From assembly GCA_020721815.1 (NCBI GenBank), contig DYMA01000003.1, positions 1-41,270 of the forward strand: a stretch of DNA of 41,270 nucleotides, read 5' to 3'. The notes under the pieces were generated by a model. That model had not been told where the DNA came from. It saw nothing but the letters and a program-made list of their open reading frames with translations, and ran no database searches. Each line of letters begins with the position of its first letter. Within the stretch, counting starts at the first letter, position 1. The DNA is from Sulfurovum sp. (GTDB lineage: Bacteria; Campylobacterota; Campylobacteria; Campylobacterales; Sulfurovaceae). Below are positions 8,936-19,072 of the stretch, one piece after another. A program made the translations under genes and the position numbers.

Positions 8936-9604
8936 ATGATAAAAATAAAAAACCTAACCAAAATCTATGAGATAAACAAAAACCATACCGTTAGAGCCGT
9001 TGAGGATATTAATTTGGAGTTTGGAAGTGGAGAACTCATCGTGCTAAAAGGTGCTAGTGGGAGTGGCAAGAGTACGATTTTGTCGCTTATTGCGGGACTC
9101 TCTAAGCCTACATCGGGAGAGGTGATTGTTGATAATAGACGCATATCAAAGCTCCCCGATGATTTTTTGGCTCTTTTTCGTCGAGAAACGATTGGCTTTA
9201 TTTTTCAAAAATACAATTTGATTGCCAACCTCACCGTACTTGAAAACATCATCTTGCCCCTTATTCCCAATAATCCCGATGAAAAAGAACTCGAAGCCAA
9301 AGTCGATGGGCTTTTGGAGAAGTTGCGTATCAAAGATAAAAAACACCTACAAGTACGCCATCTCTCAGGCGGAGAGCAACAACGAGTGGCAATAGCTAGG
9401 GCTTATATTAATGAACCTACAATCATTATCGCCGATGAGCCTACTGCCAATCTTGATGAGAAGCTCTCATGGGAGTTTATAGAGTTTTTACGAGAGTTCA
9501 AAAGTGCCAACAAAACCACCATTATTGCCACTCACGATCCGCTCTTTTTTGAGCTTGATTGTGTCGATAGGGTTATTGAGATACAAAAGGGTAGGGTGGT
9601 ATGA
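8936..9604 (+). CDS. ABC transporter ATP-binding protein (LolD/MacB-like)
   Basis: Walker A GASGSGKST, LSGGEQQRVAIARA signature, Walker B IIIADEPTANLDE. Confidence 0.9.
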   Translation: MIKIKNLTKIYEINKNHTVRAVEDINLEFGSGELIVLKGASGSGKSTILSLIAGLSKPTSGEVIVDNRRISKLPDDFLALFRRETIGFIFQKYNLIANLTVLENIILPLIPNNPDEKELEAKVDGLLEKLRIKDKKHLQVRHLSGGEQQRVAIARAYINEPTIIIADEPTANLDEKLSWEFIEFLREFKSANKTTIIATHDPLFFELDCVDRVIEIQKGRVV

Positions 9605-10545
9605 TACTCTCTCCTACTATTGTGGCGATTATGATACTCAATGCACTCTTTGCCTTTTTTGGATGGGTGGCTTTGGTGCTTAGCTTTCGTATCGCACGTT
9701 ATTGGGATAGCAACGCCACAACCAAGCGTCAATACCAACTTGAAAAACAAAGCTTTTTGGGTGCAACCGTTATCCAATTTATCTTTATTATCAAGCTTCC
9801 TCTTTTTGTCTTTTTTGTCTATACGCTTGATGGTATCTCTCATTTGCTTACGGGTGCAATGTGCGCAGCGGGGGTGGTGGATGCTACACGTGAGGGGTTG
9901 CCTCTGCTTATTTTGAAGATTGTCAATATCTACCTCTTTGGGTTGTGGCTAACTTTGCACTACCGTGATATGCGTTTGGAAACCTTGCCCTATACGAGAC
10001 TTAAATTTGCTCTCTTTGTCGCTGGATTTGTTTTGCTTATGGCTGAAATCTATCTTGAAATAGCGATGTTTGGTGCTATTGATGTCGATAAAATCGTGAG
10101 TTGTTGTGGCTCTATCTATTCAAGTAGCTCCACCTCACACCTCTCGCACCTTTTTGAGCTATCCAATAGCGTAGTGGTCGCACTCTTTTATGGCTCTTTT
10201 GCTCTGATGGTGCTTTTTTATTTACTTAAAAATCGCTATCTTTTTGCATTGAGTAATCTCATTTTTTTAGTGGTTGCGATTATTAGTTTGATACTCTTTT
10301 TTGCTACCTATATCTATGAACTCCCCACCCATCATTGCCCCTTTTGTATCTTGCAAAGTGATTATTACTATATTGGCTATTTGCTCTATATTTTGCTCTT
10401 TATGGGGACGTTTTACGGTATTTCGCTATTGGCTAATCCTCAGTCTAAACGCTACCCGATTTCGCTTATTTTCAATAGTTTGTATGTTGTAATTGTGAGT
10501 GGGTATGTGGTGGGGTACTATTGGGTTAATGGGGTTTGGTTGTGA
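9601..10545 (+). CDS. Integral membrane protein of unknown function, coupled to the ABC ATPase
   Basis: ATGA overlap with the ATPase; multiple TM segments; Cys-containing THHCPFCILQSDYYYIGY motif near the last TMs. Confidence 0.65.
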   Translation: MILSPTIVAIMILNALFAFFGWVALVLSFRIARYWDSNATTKRQYQLEKQSFLGATVIQFIFIIKLPLFVFFVYTLDGISHLLTGAMCAAGVVDATREGLPLLILKIVNIYLFGLWLTLHYRDMRLETLPYTRLKFALFVAGFVLLMAEIYLEIAMFGAIDVDKIVSCCGSIYSSSSTSHLSHLFELSNSVVVALFYGSFALMVLFYLLKNRYLFALSNLIFLVVAIISLILFFATYIYELPTHHCPFCILQSDYYYIGYLLYILLFMGTFYGISLLANPQSKRYPISLIFNSLYVVIVSGYVVGYYWVNGVWL

Positions 10546-10617
10546 TATGTCAAGTTGGTTGAATTGTTTTTTTGTTAAAATAAATCTTAACTATAAAGAG
10601 TCGTGGGGAATAAAAAG

Positions 10618-12519
10618 ATGATAAAAAAAGTAGTATTGAAAAATTTTAAAATTCACCAACACAGTGAAATTTACTTTGAAGAGATGCTATCTATCTTAAC
10701 AGGAGAAAATAATAGTGGGAAGACCTCTCTTTTGGAATCATTGCTTATTTTTCAAGAGTGTTACAATCATACCTTGCATCAAATCAAAAGCAGTTCATCA
10801 AGCAAAGTCAAAAGTGAGGTACTAGAAAAAGGGGATTACGACTTTCAACCAAAGTTTATTGGTTCATTTAGTTCGGTACGAAGTGAAAGTTATTATGAGC
10901 TTTTTTATAAAAATAGCAAGACATTTGAAATCTTGATAGAGGTAGTATTAAACGATAAAACAATTAAAATAGGGTTTGTTATTGCAAAAGGTCGAAATGC
11001 AACAGCGTATAATATTATGCCCTCTATTGATGATGAGAGTTTACAAAATATCAACAGTTTTAATCCTCAACGACTCCTAATGTTTTTAAAAAGTTCTCCT
11101 ATCTCTTCAATTGTGAGAAATGAACCCTATTTAGCACCAAAAATGCTTGAAAAGTATCTTATTGAAGGCTCTAACCTATCCATTATGAGAAATAGACTTT
11201 TAAAAATTCAACAAGAGGATAAGTTAAGGGAGCTAGAGTCACAGATTAAATATATTCTTAATTTTGAGTCGTTTGAGCTTGAAATAGATTATAATAGGAA
11301 TCAAGACCTCTATATCAAAGCCAACTTTAAAACAGACTCTATGGATGAGTTTCAAGATATTGCCATGCTAGGAAGCGGTACACTGCAAATTATTGAAGTG
11401 CTTATCTCTTTAAATTTAGAAGATAGTTATAAACTGCGAATTGCTTTACTCGATGAACCTGATTCACATCTGCATCGTAAATTGCAAGGACAACTACTAA
11501 CAAAACTACGAGAGATTTCTCACAATGCTATTCAGATTATTTTAACCACGCACAATGAACAGATCGTCTCTCATGCTAATCTATCTGAAATTTTACATCT
11601 ATATATTCCACAGACCTCCTCATCAATGGTTGTTAAACCCTTTGTAAATGGTTATCAACGAGGACGAACGACAGGCTTTATTCAAAATGCACAAAAACAA
11701 GCCCTCTATAGCTCTTTGGGCATTAGTACTACGGCTATGAATATGCTTGAAGCAGTAGAGAGCGATAGGGTAGTACTTGTCGAGGGGGGAAGTGATGCGC
11801 TCTATATTGAGGCGTTGCAAGAGCGTAGAAGTAAGTTATTTCCCGTTGGTAAATCCAATCAAGTTGCTTTTTGGTCGATTAACGGTATTGATGATTTGCC
11901 CAATAAGCTTAAATATTGGAAGTCGATACTTGAAAATATTGTCAATGAAGAGAGTATATGGTCCAAAGCCGTGTTGTTGCTTGATAGTGATACTCTAGCA
12001 GATAGTGAGATGCAGGAGTTAGCCAAAGAGATTAAAAAGGAGTTTTCCATTGAATTAATCTATTGGAAGAGTTACACCATTGAGACGGTATTGCTTGAAA
12101 GGGTAGAGGGGTTTGCCTATACTTTTGCGACGCTCTTTGGACTTGATAGAGATAGGGTAGTTCAAAAAGTTCAAGAATATATCGGTAGTATTGAAATAGA
12201 GAACTACAAACATAAAATATCAAAACAGCGACAATCACGGCAAAAGCACTTTGAGTGCTTTAATAATCCAAAACTAAAACTCAACGATGGTCACATCTAT
12301 AGTGAGTACATCACAATGCTTCAAGGTGCAAGTAGTGTAGCCAACTACCTCTATGGTAAAAAAGAGGTATTTGATTTAATAGTATATCTACTTGAAGTAT
12401 TTTCTATTCAAACCACTCAACCCATTGAAGATATTTTAGTTGAGATGTTTTTAGCTTATGATGGCAACTATTGGCAATCCTCATGGACACAGATACTTAG
12501 AGGTATCTACGATAAATAA
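10618..12519 (+). CDS. OLD-family nuclease (AAA ATPase + TOPRIM)
   Basis: LTGENNSGKTSLLES (Walker A), LLDEPDSHLH (Walker B), ILTTHNEQ, then TOPRIM-like LVEGGSDALYIEAL and LLLDSDTLADSE. No UvrD/GajB-like helicase next to it. Confidence 0.8.
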   Translation: MIKKVVLKNFKIHQHSEIYFEEMLSILTGENNSGKTSLLESLLIFQECYNHTLHQIKSSSSSKVKSEVLEKGDYDFQPKFIGSFSSVRSESYYELFYKNSKTFEILIEVVLNDKTIKIGFVIAKGRNATAYNIMPSIDDESLQNINSFNPQRLLMFLKSSPISSIVRNEPYLAPKMLEKYLIEGSNLSIMRNRLLKIQQEDKLRELESQIKYILNFESFELEIDYNRNQDLYIKANFKTDSMDEFQDIAMLGSGTLQIIEVLISLNLEDSYKLRIALLDEPDSHLHRKLQGQLLTKLREISHNAIQIILTTHNEQIVSHANLSEILHLYIPQTSSSMVVKPFVNGYQRGRTTGFIQNAQKQALYSSLGISTTAMNMLEAVESDRVVLVEGGSDALYIEALQERRSKLFPVGKSNQVAFWSINGIDDLPNKLKYWKSILENIVNEESIWSKAVLLLDSDTLADSEMQELAKEIKKEFSIELIYWKSYTIETVLLERVEGFAYTFATLFGLDRDRVVQKVQEYIGSIEIENYKHKISKQRQSRQKHFECFNNPKLKLNDGHIYSEYITMLQGASSVANYLYGKKEVFDLIVYLLEVFSIQTTQPIEDILVEMFLAYDGNYWQSSWTQILRGIYDK

Positions 12520-12529
12520 AAGGCAAAAG

Positions 12530-13321
12530 ATGAAAAACTACACCATATTTGGCAACCCTGTATCCCACTCCAAATCACCCTGTATGCACAATTTGGCATT
12601 TTCGGGGCTAGGAGAGGAGGCACTCTATACGCGTACACTGCTTGAAGATGGCACGAAACTGCGAGAGGTATTTTTTGAAAAAAATCTAAGTGGGGCAAAT
12701 GTCACCGTCCCACACAAAGAGGAGGCTTTAAGAGCCTGTGATGAGGTCGATAGCTTTGCTAGGAGCGTGGGGGCTGTTAATACTATCGTACGCCATGGCG
12801 ATAAATTATACGGCTACAATACCGATGCTTTGGGATTTTTAAAGGCACTGCAAAAGTTTGAAAAAGATATTCAAACCATTTTGATATTGGGTGCAGGTGG
12901 AAGTGCTAAGGCGATTAGTGTAATGTTGCGAGAGGCTGGGTATGATGTCACTATTCTCAATCGTAGTGAGGGAAGACTGGAGAGCTTTAAAGAACAGGGA
13001 TTTAAAACCTATAGCTTTGAAGATTTTACTGTAACTCAATACGACTTGATTGTCAATTCCACCAGTGCAGGATTGGAAGATGATGCTCTTCCTGCTCCAA
13101 AAGCGATGCTAGTTGAGCTACTATCCAACGCCAAAGCCTCGATTGATATAATTTATGGCAAAGCAACCCCCTTTTTGAAGCTCTCCCAAAACTACAACCT
13201 ACCGACAAAAGATGGTAGCGATATGCTGCTCTATCAAGGCGTGTTGGCGTTTGAACTGTTTGTGGATAAGAGGCATTCGTTTGAAGCGATTGAAAAGTAT
13301 ATGAAACGGGCGTTTATTTAA
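12530..13321 (+). CDS. aroE: Shikimate dehydrogenase
   Basis: MKNYTIFGNPVSHSKSPCMHN, GANVTVPHKE, GYNTDALGF, LGAGGSAKA, NSTSAGL, DMLLYQG. Confidence 0.95.
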   Translation: MKNYTIFGNPVSHSKSPCMHNLAFSGLGEEALYTRTLLEDGTKLREVFFEKNLSGANVTVPHKEEALRACDEVDSFARSVGAVNTIVRHGDKLYGYNTDALGFLKALQKFEKDIQTILILGAGGSAKAISVMLREAGYDVTILNRSEGRLESFKEQGFKTYSFEDFTVTQYDLIVNSTSAGLEDDALPAPKAMLVELLSNAKASIDIIYGKATPFLKLSQNYNLPTKDGSDMLLYQGVLAFELFVDKRHSFEAIEKYMKRAFI

Positions 13322-13329
13322 AGGATTGG

Positions 13330-13785
13330 GTGATGAGACAACTTTTGCTTTTGTGTTTGGTTACTGCTCTAGCTTTGGCTGAGATTAAGTCGATTAGTGA
13401 TATTCGTAAAGAGTTTGCCCATATTCAACGCTTTTTAAAAAGTTACAAAACCTCATGGGAACACACCTCAGCCTCTACAGCACATATCGAAGAGGTTAGC
13501 TACAGTGATCAAAAAGGTAATATTCGTTTAGTGGAAGTAACCATGACAAATGAAAAAGAGCGTCAGGTTGGTAGGTACTACTTTAGTAAGCAGCAACTCT
13601 TCTTTGCTTCTAAGATGCAATACCAGCAGCAAAAGCTTATTTCTACGCAAAAACTCTATTTTATCGGTAATCAAATGGTTCGTTGGATTAAGGATGACAA
13701 ATCCATTGATCCTCAAAGCAAGGTATTTCAACTAAAAGCCAAAGAGACACAAGAGTTTGCTCAATTTTTGATTCAAAAAGATTGA
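13330..13785 (+). CDS. Secreted hypothetical protein
   Basis: Signal peptide MMRQLLLLCLVTALALAE; coding-like composition. Confidence 0.6.
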   Translation: MMRQLLLLCLVTALALAEIKSISDIRKEFAHIQRFLKSYKTSWEHTSASTAHIEEVSYSDQKGNIRLVEVTMTNEKERQVGRYYFSKQQLFFASKMQYQQQKLISTQKLYFIGNQMVRWIKDDKSIDPQSKVFQLKAKETQEFAQFLIQKD

Positions 13786-13830
13786 ATAGAACGCTTATTG
13801 TCCATAAATTGGCATAAGCAAGGCAAAAGC

Positions 13831-14385
13831 CTATTTGCTTAGATTGATATCGGCTACAAAAACGCCTCTAAAATCACCCTCTTTGTATCCATTGGCTTGG
13901 TCGTTTGTGTATTTGGCTTGGATGATGGTATCGGCTTGTTTGTCTCTTGTGCCATCTTCTCCGTGACAGGCAACGCACATTTTCATCATATAGATAGGCT
14001 GATAGACTTTGTAGTGATTTTCGCCCATTTTGAGTGTTACAAGCTCTTTTGAGTTGGTTTTTGCATACTCCTCCAGCACTTTTGCCTCATCCTCTGTTGC
14101 CATATTGTCTGGGTTGCGTGGTTTGAGCGTAGCTCTTTTGATAGTAATGTTTGGGAAGCTATCATTGACACTCTTTTCAATATCGGTGGCACTACTAGAG
14201 CAAACCTCAGCAGTTTTTTTGGCTCCCCCCTCTTTCATAGCACCCATTACGGCATCTTTGAGGGTTTGCATCATCTTTTGAATCGCTTCATTGCCTATTT
14301 GCGTGACGTTGAGATCGTATGTGGTATTGGTATCTCCAAAGGCAAGAGCAGAGGCAAGGGTCAAAGATAGGACTAATTTTTTCAT
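13831..14385 (-). CDS. Periplasmic c-type heme protein (DUF3365/Tll0287-like)
   Basis: Signal peptide; MCVACHG (CxxCH); 'IKRATLKPRNPDNMATEDEAKVLEEY' and 'VYQPIYMMKMCVACHG' typical of DUF3365. Confidence 0.75.
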   Translation of the reverse strand: MKKLVLSLTLASALAFGDTNTTYDLNVTQIGNEAIQKMMQTLKDAVMGAMKEGGAKKTAEVCSSSATDIEKSVNDSFPNITIKRATLKPRNPDNMATEDEAKVLEEYAKTNSKELVTLKMGENHYKVYQPIYMMKMCVACHGEDGTRDKQADTIIQAKYTNDQANGYKEGDFRGVFVADINLSK

Positions 14386-14569
14386 TTTTGTTCTCCTGAT
14401 TGTTGTAAATTTTTATGATATTATCAAAATATATGTTTATTAAAACTTAAACTTATGATTCATTGGTGCCAAAAATGCAAGATATAAGTATTGTTTTAGC
14501 ACTTAAAAGATATTATTTTAAAGGTAAGTTTAAACTAAAATAGTATTAAAATAATGGAGTATTGATAAA

Positions 14570-15568
14570 ATGGTTGATAGAGATTTGGGATTTTCATTGT
14601 GGCTTGATTTTGTCGAGAGAGATTTTTTGAAAAATGAGTTTTCTAGGCTCATTGATAGAGGAGCAATTAACGGAGCAACGAGTAACCCTGCTATTTTTGC
14701 AACGGCTATTACGACTTCAAGTGCTTACAAAGAGCAGCTTGAGAGCCTCAAAGGTAGCAGTGCCAAAGCCAAATACGAAGCGGCTGCTATTGAAGATATC
14801 AAATTGGCAGCAAGGAAGCTAAGAACGCTTTATGAAAGTGGGAACGATGGTTATATTAGCATCGAAGTTGATCCTTTTTTGAGCAACGACACCCAAGGAA
14901 CACTGCAAGAGGCAAGAAGGCTCTTTGGAGAGATTGGAGAACCTAATGTGATGATCAAAATCCCAGCCACCGATGCGGGGTATGAGGCAATGGGCAAACT
15001 TATCGAAGAGGGGATTAGCGTCAATGCTACGCTTGTTTTTTCACCAGCACAAGCTCAAAAGTGCCTCGATGCTATGAGTCATGCGATGGTGGAGTATGAT
15101 CGTATGGGCGGTGGAAGAGTTGAGGCGGTTATTAGTGTCTTTGTGAGTCGTTTTGATAGACTTTTGGATAGCGAACTTGAAAAAAATGGTATCCCTAAAG
15201 CCACGTTGGGTATCATGAACGCTGCAAAAATCTACAATCTTGTCCAAGCCAATCCCGTAAGAGCTATCAAAACACTCTTTGCCAGTACGGGAGTGAAGGG
15301 TGACGAACTTGCACCTGAGTACTATATCAAAGAACTCTACGCCACGCACTCTATCAATACCGCTCCGCTTCATACCATCGAAGCCTATAAAGCTTCCAAT
15401 CCTTTGCGAGAGGCGAAGTTGCCTATCTCCAATCAAAAAATCAATGCCTATTTTTCCAAGATAGCTCAAGCGGGTATTGATATGGATGGAGTATATGAGC
15501 AGTTGATGCAAGAGGGGCTTGAAGCGTTTGAAAAAGCATTTAAAGATATGTTGGGAGCGATTGAGTAA
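14570..15568 (+). CDS. tal: Transaldolase
   Basis: SLWLDFVERDFL, GATSNPAIF, YISIEVDPFLSNDT, VMIKIPATDAGYEAM, INATLVFS-like 'VNATLVFSPAQ'. Confidence 0.93.
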   Translation: MVDRDLGFSLWLDFVERDFLKNEFSRLIDRGAINGATSNPAIFATAITTSSAYKEQLESLKGSSAKAKYEAAAIEDIKLAARKLRTLYESGNDGYISIEVDPFLSNDTQGTLQEARRLFGEIGEPNVMIKIPATDAGYEAMGKLIEEGISVNATLVFSPAQAQKCLDAMSHAMVEYDRMGGGRVEAVISVFVSRFDRLLDSELEKNGIPKATLGIMNAAKIYNLVQANPVRAIKTLFASTGVKGDELAPEYYIKELYATHSINTAPLHTIEAYKASNPLREAKLPISNQKINAYFSKIAQAGIDMDGVYEQLMQEGLEAFEKAFKDMLGAIE

Positions 15569-16719
15569 TGCATGATGTAGAAAAGAGACTGCAACTCTAT
15601 TTGCGAAGTTTGGCGACCAATGGAGGAAGTGACCTTCATATCAAATCGGGTTCAACGGTGCGTATGCGTGTGAGCGGGGATTTACGCAAACTGGGCAAAG
15701 AGGTGATGACTACCGAAGAGATAGACCAGTTGTGCCGTGAGATTTTAACCGAAAAGCAATACAAGGCTTTGATTGAAAAACGCTCATCGGACTTTACCTA
15801 TGTGATGGGCGTTGAAAAAGCGAGATTTCGTGCCAATATCTTTTTTCAAACTGATGGCATGAGTTGTGTATTTAGGATTATTCCTGTTAAAATTTTGACT
15901 ATGGAGGAGCTCAATCTCCCCAAATCCCTTGAGTATTTCACTAAACTCAAAAGAGGGTTGGTTACCGTTACGGGTATCACGGGAAGTGGTAAATCAACGA
16001 CACTAGCAGCTATGATTGACCGTATCAATCGAACCCAAAAGAAACACATCATCACCGTAGAAGACCCTATTGAGTTTGTACACAAAGATAGAGAGTGTTT
16101 GGTCAATCAAAGGGGTATTGGTCCTGATGCGCTTTCGTTTCATGATGCGCTTAGAGGTGCCTTGCGTGAGGATCCTGATATTATTTTGGTAGGCGAGATG
16201 CGGGATTTGGAGACGATAGAGATTGGTTTGCATGCTGCTAATACGGGACACTTAGTCTTTTCCACACTTCACACCAAAAGTGCCGAAGAGACCATCGATA
16301 GGATTATAGGAATGTTTGCCAAAGAGGAGCAACCTAGGATTCGTCTAACGGTGGCCGCAACACTTGAGGGTGTTGTGGCTCAAAGGCTTATCAAAACGAT
16401 TAATGGCGGAAGGGCTGCGGCTATTGAGATACTTATCAATACGGCACGTGTTGGGCAACTTATTGCTGAAAACCGAGATGCTGAGATTACTGATGCTTTG
16501 GCGGAAGGGAAAGAGATATACGGCACACAAACCTTTGACCAAGCTATTTTGGATCTCTTTTTTGCTGGGCGAGTGAGCGAAGAGGAGGCATTGGGTAATG
16601 CAACCAATCCTAGCGATATGAAGCTCAAAATGCAAGGAGTAGGCGGCGCAGCAGCTGGTAAATCTCAAAAAATAGAAGTTGATGATGATGTTTTTGATGT
16701 TATAGAAGATGAACATTAA
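15568..16719 (+). CDS. pilT: PilT-type twitching motility ATPase
   Basis: TGITGSGKSTTLAAMID, EDPIEFVH, ALREDPDIILVGEMRDLETIEIGLHAANTGHLVFSTLHT. Confidence 0.9.
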   Translation: MHDVEKRLQLYLRSLATNGGSDLHIKSGSTVRMRVSGDLRKLGKEVMTTEEIDQLCREILTEKQYKALIEKRSSDFTYVMGVEKARFRANIFFQTDGMSCVFRIIPVKILTMEELNLPKSLEYFTKLKRGLVTVTGITGSGKSTTLAAMIDRINRTQKKHIITVEDPIEFVHKDRECLVNQRGIGPDALSFHDALRGALREDPDIILVGEMRDLETIEIGLHAANTGHLVFSTLHTKSAEETIDRIIGMFAKEEQPRIRLTVAATLEGVVAQRLIKTINGGRAAAIEILINTARVGQLIAENRDAEITDALAEGKEIYGTQTFDQAILDLFFAGRVSEEEALGNATNPSDMKLKMQGVGGAAAGKSQKIEVDDDVFDVIEDEH

Positions 16720-16806
16720 GCTTGAATGATTGGTTTGAGGGTTCAATTAAAATTAATAATAAAAAGATATAATACACTTCCAATTTTTTTATGAAGGAAC
16801 AATACA

Positions 16807-17343
16807 ATGTTAGAAGGCATTATTAGAGAGAGTATCTCAAAAGCCAACGCAAAGCAGCTTAAGAGAGATGGTTATCTAATCGCTAACATCTATGCAAATG
16901 GCGTTGAAAACGTAGCAGCTGCATTTAAGCGAGGAGATTTTGCAAGAACGGTAAGAGCTAAAGAGAGTTTGGCTTTCCCTATCAAAGTAGGTGACAAAGA
17001 GTTCAATGTAGTGATTCAAGAGTATCAACTACACCCTGTAAATGGCGATGTGGTACACGTTGATTTGCGTGTAGCTATTCCTGGGCAAACGACCAACTTC
17101 CTTGTACCCGTACGCACAGTAGGTACTCCAAAAGGGCTTAAAAACAAAGGGGTTTTGATTATCTCCAAAAAGAGACTCAAAGTTAGAGGGGCTATTGAAA
17201 ATATGCCTGCAAACTTTACCCTTGATGTGAGTGATTTGGATCGTGATGATTCCATTATCGTAAGAGATCTTGAAGCACCTGCACATTGCAAAATCATGGA
17301 TAGAGAAGACGTTGCCATCTGCGGTGTAATCAAAGCCAAATAA
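16807..17343 (+). CDS. rplY: 50S ribosomal protein L25 (CTC/TL5-type)
   Basis: LEGIIRESISKANAKQLKRDGYLIANIYANG, HVDLRVAIPGQ; adjacent to pth, as is common. Confidence 0.9.
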   Translation: MLEGIIRESISKANAKQLKRDGYLIANIYANGVENVAAAFKRGDFARTVRAKESLAFPIKVGDKEFNVVIQEYQLHPVNGDVVHVDLRVAIPGQTTNFLVPVRTVGTPKGLKNKGVLIISKKRLKVRGAIENMPANFTLDVSDLDRDDSIIVRDLEAPAHCKIMDREDVAICGVIKAK

Positions 17344-17355
17344 TAAAACAATGAG

Positions 17356-17925
17356 ATGAAATTACTAATTGGTCTAGGCAATCCTGGTAGTCAATATGAG
17401 GGTACTAGACACAATATTGGTTTTTGTGTTATTGACTCCCTTGTTTCTAGCTTAAATGCTAAAAACATCTCCAAAAGCTCTTTTTACGGAGAGCTTTACC
17501 GTACGCACGATACGCTTTTCCTTAAACCTACTACCTATATGAATCTATCGGGAAAGTCTGTGATAGCTGTCAAAAACTTTTTTAAAGTCGAAATAAGTGA
17601 GATAATGGTTGTTCACGATGATTTGGATTTGCCTTTTGGGGCGTTGAAGTTCAAAGTCGGCGGAGGCAGTGGCGGACACAATGGACTCAAATCTATTGAT
17701 AATGCGATAGGCAAAGAGTATCTGCGTATTCGCATGGGCATTGGAAAACCGCTCTATAAATCGCAAGTATTCGACTACGTTTTAACAAAATTTACCCATG
17801 ATGAACAAGCCTCTATTGAGAAATGGATAGCCTATACTGTCGATACAATAGCCCAGCTCGAACACCATAGCTACGAAAAAATTCAATCCAAATACACGCT
17901 AAAGAGTATTGAGGCATTGAATTAG
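17356..17925 (+). CDS. pth: Peptidyl-tRNA hydrolase
   Basis: MKLLIGLGNPGSQYEGTRHNIGF, KPTTYMNLSG, VVHDDLDLPFG, GGSGGHNGLKSI. Confidence 0.97.
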   Translation: MKLLIGLGNPGSQYEGTRHNIGFCVIDSLVSSLNAKNISKSSFYGELYRTHDTLFLKPTTYMNLSGKSVIAVKNFFKVEISEIMVVHDDLDLPFGALKFKVGGGSGGHNGLKSIDNAIGKEYLRIRMGIGKPLYKSQVFDYVLTKFTHDEQASIEKWIAYTVDTIAQLEHHSYEKIQSKYTLKSIEALN

Positions 17926-18999
17926 ATGCCTTTTGAACTCTATTTTGTCTATCTATCAAGACTCTATTTTAAAAACGCTTTTTTTATGCTCATAGGATTG
18001 AGCGGTGCTTTTGCGATGATTAACTATTTGCAAAATACAGGATTGTTGCAATCGGGCTTTAATAACCAATTGCTCTACACCTACTACCGTTGGCAAGAGA
18101 CTTTGGAGATGATCTATCCTATCACGCTTGTTTTTGCAGCCATATTGACCAAAATCTATCTGATTAAAAACAACGCTTTGGGGGCATTGTACAGTTTTGG
18201 ATACACCAAAAAAGAGATTATTACCCCTTTTTTGGTCGTAGCGTTTGCGATACATCTGCTCTTTGTCTATCTCAATACCACCTCTTTTGCTTATGCCAAT
18301 GACAACGCTGAAGCTTTGCATAAAGGTGCAAGTGAGAACTACACCAAAACCAACCTCTTTTTTAAATACAACGATGCCTTTATCTATCTCAAACGCCTTG
18401 ATCCTATTGCCAAAAAGATTTACGATTTGGATATATTTACTATCAAAGAGGGGCGTTTGGTCTCTACTATGAGTGCCAAGAGTGCTTCGTTTAATGGAGA
18501 ACTCTGGGAGGCTAGGGATATTTTAATCAAAAAGCAGATATACCAAGAGGGAGAACTTAAACGTTTTGAGATACACAAGCAAGATCGACTCGATACACTC
18601 AAAGGCTACAAACCTCTTATTATTGATCAAATCTATGAGGGTAAAAATATCAATCTTATCGATGCCTACAATGGATTGATGTTGCTTACCAAGCAAGGAC
18701 TTGATAGCCACAAAATGCGTTCGGCACTCTATGTCAAGCTCTTTTTTCCACTCTTTGCTCTCTTTTTGATTGTTGTGATATTTTACAAAATCCCTGCCCA
18801 TGCACGCTTTATGAATTTGGTCGTGACGCTCTCGGTAGTATTGGGTATAGTCTTTTTGGTGTGGGGTGTTTTGTTTGCCCTCAATCAAATTGGTTCTTCA
18901 GGTACGCTTATGCCCGAACTCTCTACGCTTTTGCCTTTGGTTGGGTTGGCGATTTACTCACTGGGGGTTTATCGCAAAATCAATACAACCATTGGATAG
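17926..18999 (+). CDS. LptF/LptG family (YjgP/YjgQ) permease
   Basis: Starts directly after the pth stop; topology and 'TLEMIYPITLVFAAILTKIYLIKNNALGALYSFGYTKKEI' are typical of the family. Confidence 0.8.
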   Translation: MPFELYFVYLSRLYFKNAFFMLIGLSGAFAMINYLQNTGLLQSGFNNQLLYTYYRWQETLEMIYPITLVFAAILTKIYLIKNNALGALYSFGYTKKEIITPFLVVAFAIHLLFVYLNTTSFAYANDNAEALHKGASENYTKTNLFFKYNDAFIYLKRLDPIAKKIYDLDIFTIKEGRLVSTMSAKSASFNGELWEARDILIKKQIYQEGELKRFEIHKQDRLDTLKGYKPLIIDQIYEGKNINLIDAYNGLMLLTKQGLDSHKMRSALYVKLFFPLFALFLIVVIFYKIPAHARFMNLVVTLSVVLGIVFLVWGVLFALNQIGSSGTLMPELSTLLPLVGLAIYSLGVYRKINTTIG

Positions 19000-19072
19000 C
19001 GCAATAGGGCAACTCTTAAACACTATTTTGGTATTATGTCGCTCAATGTAATTTACAAGGATAGTATCAACA

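Noticed and set aside
10600-12519. Gabija system
   Set aside because: GajA-like architecture only; no GajB (UvrD-like helicase) adjacent, the next gene is aroE.
15041-15511. 156-aa antisense ORF in tal
   Set aside because: Shadow ORF opposite transaldolase; no RBS or domain support.
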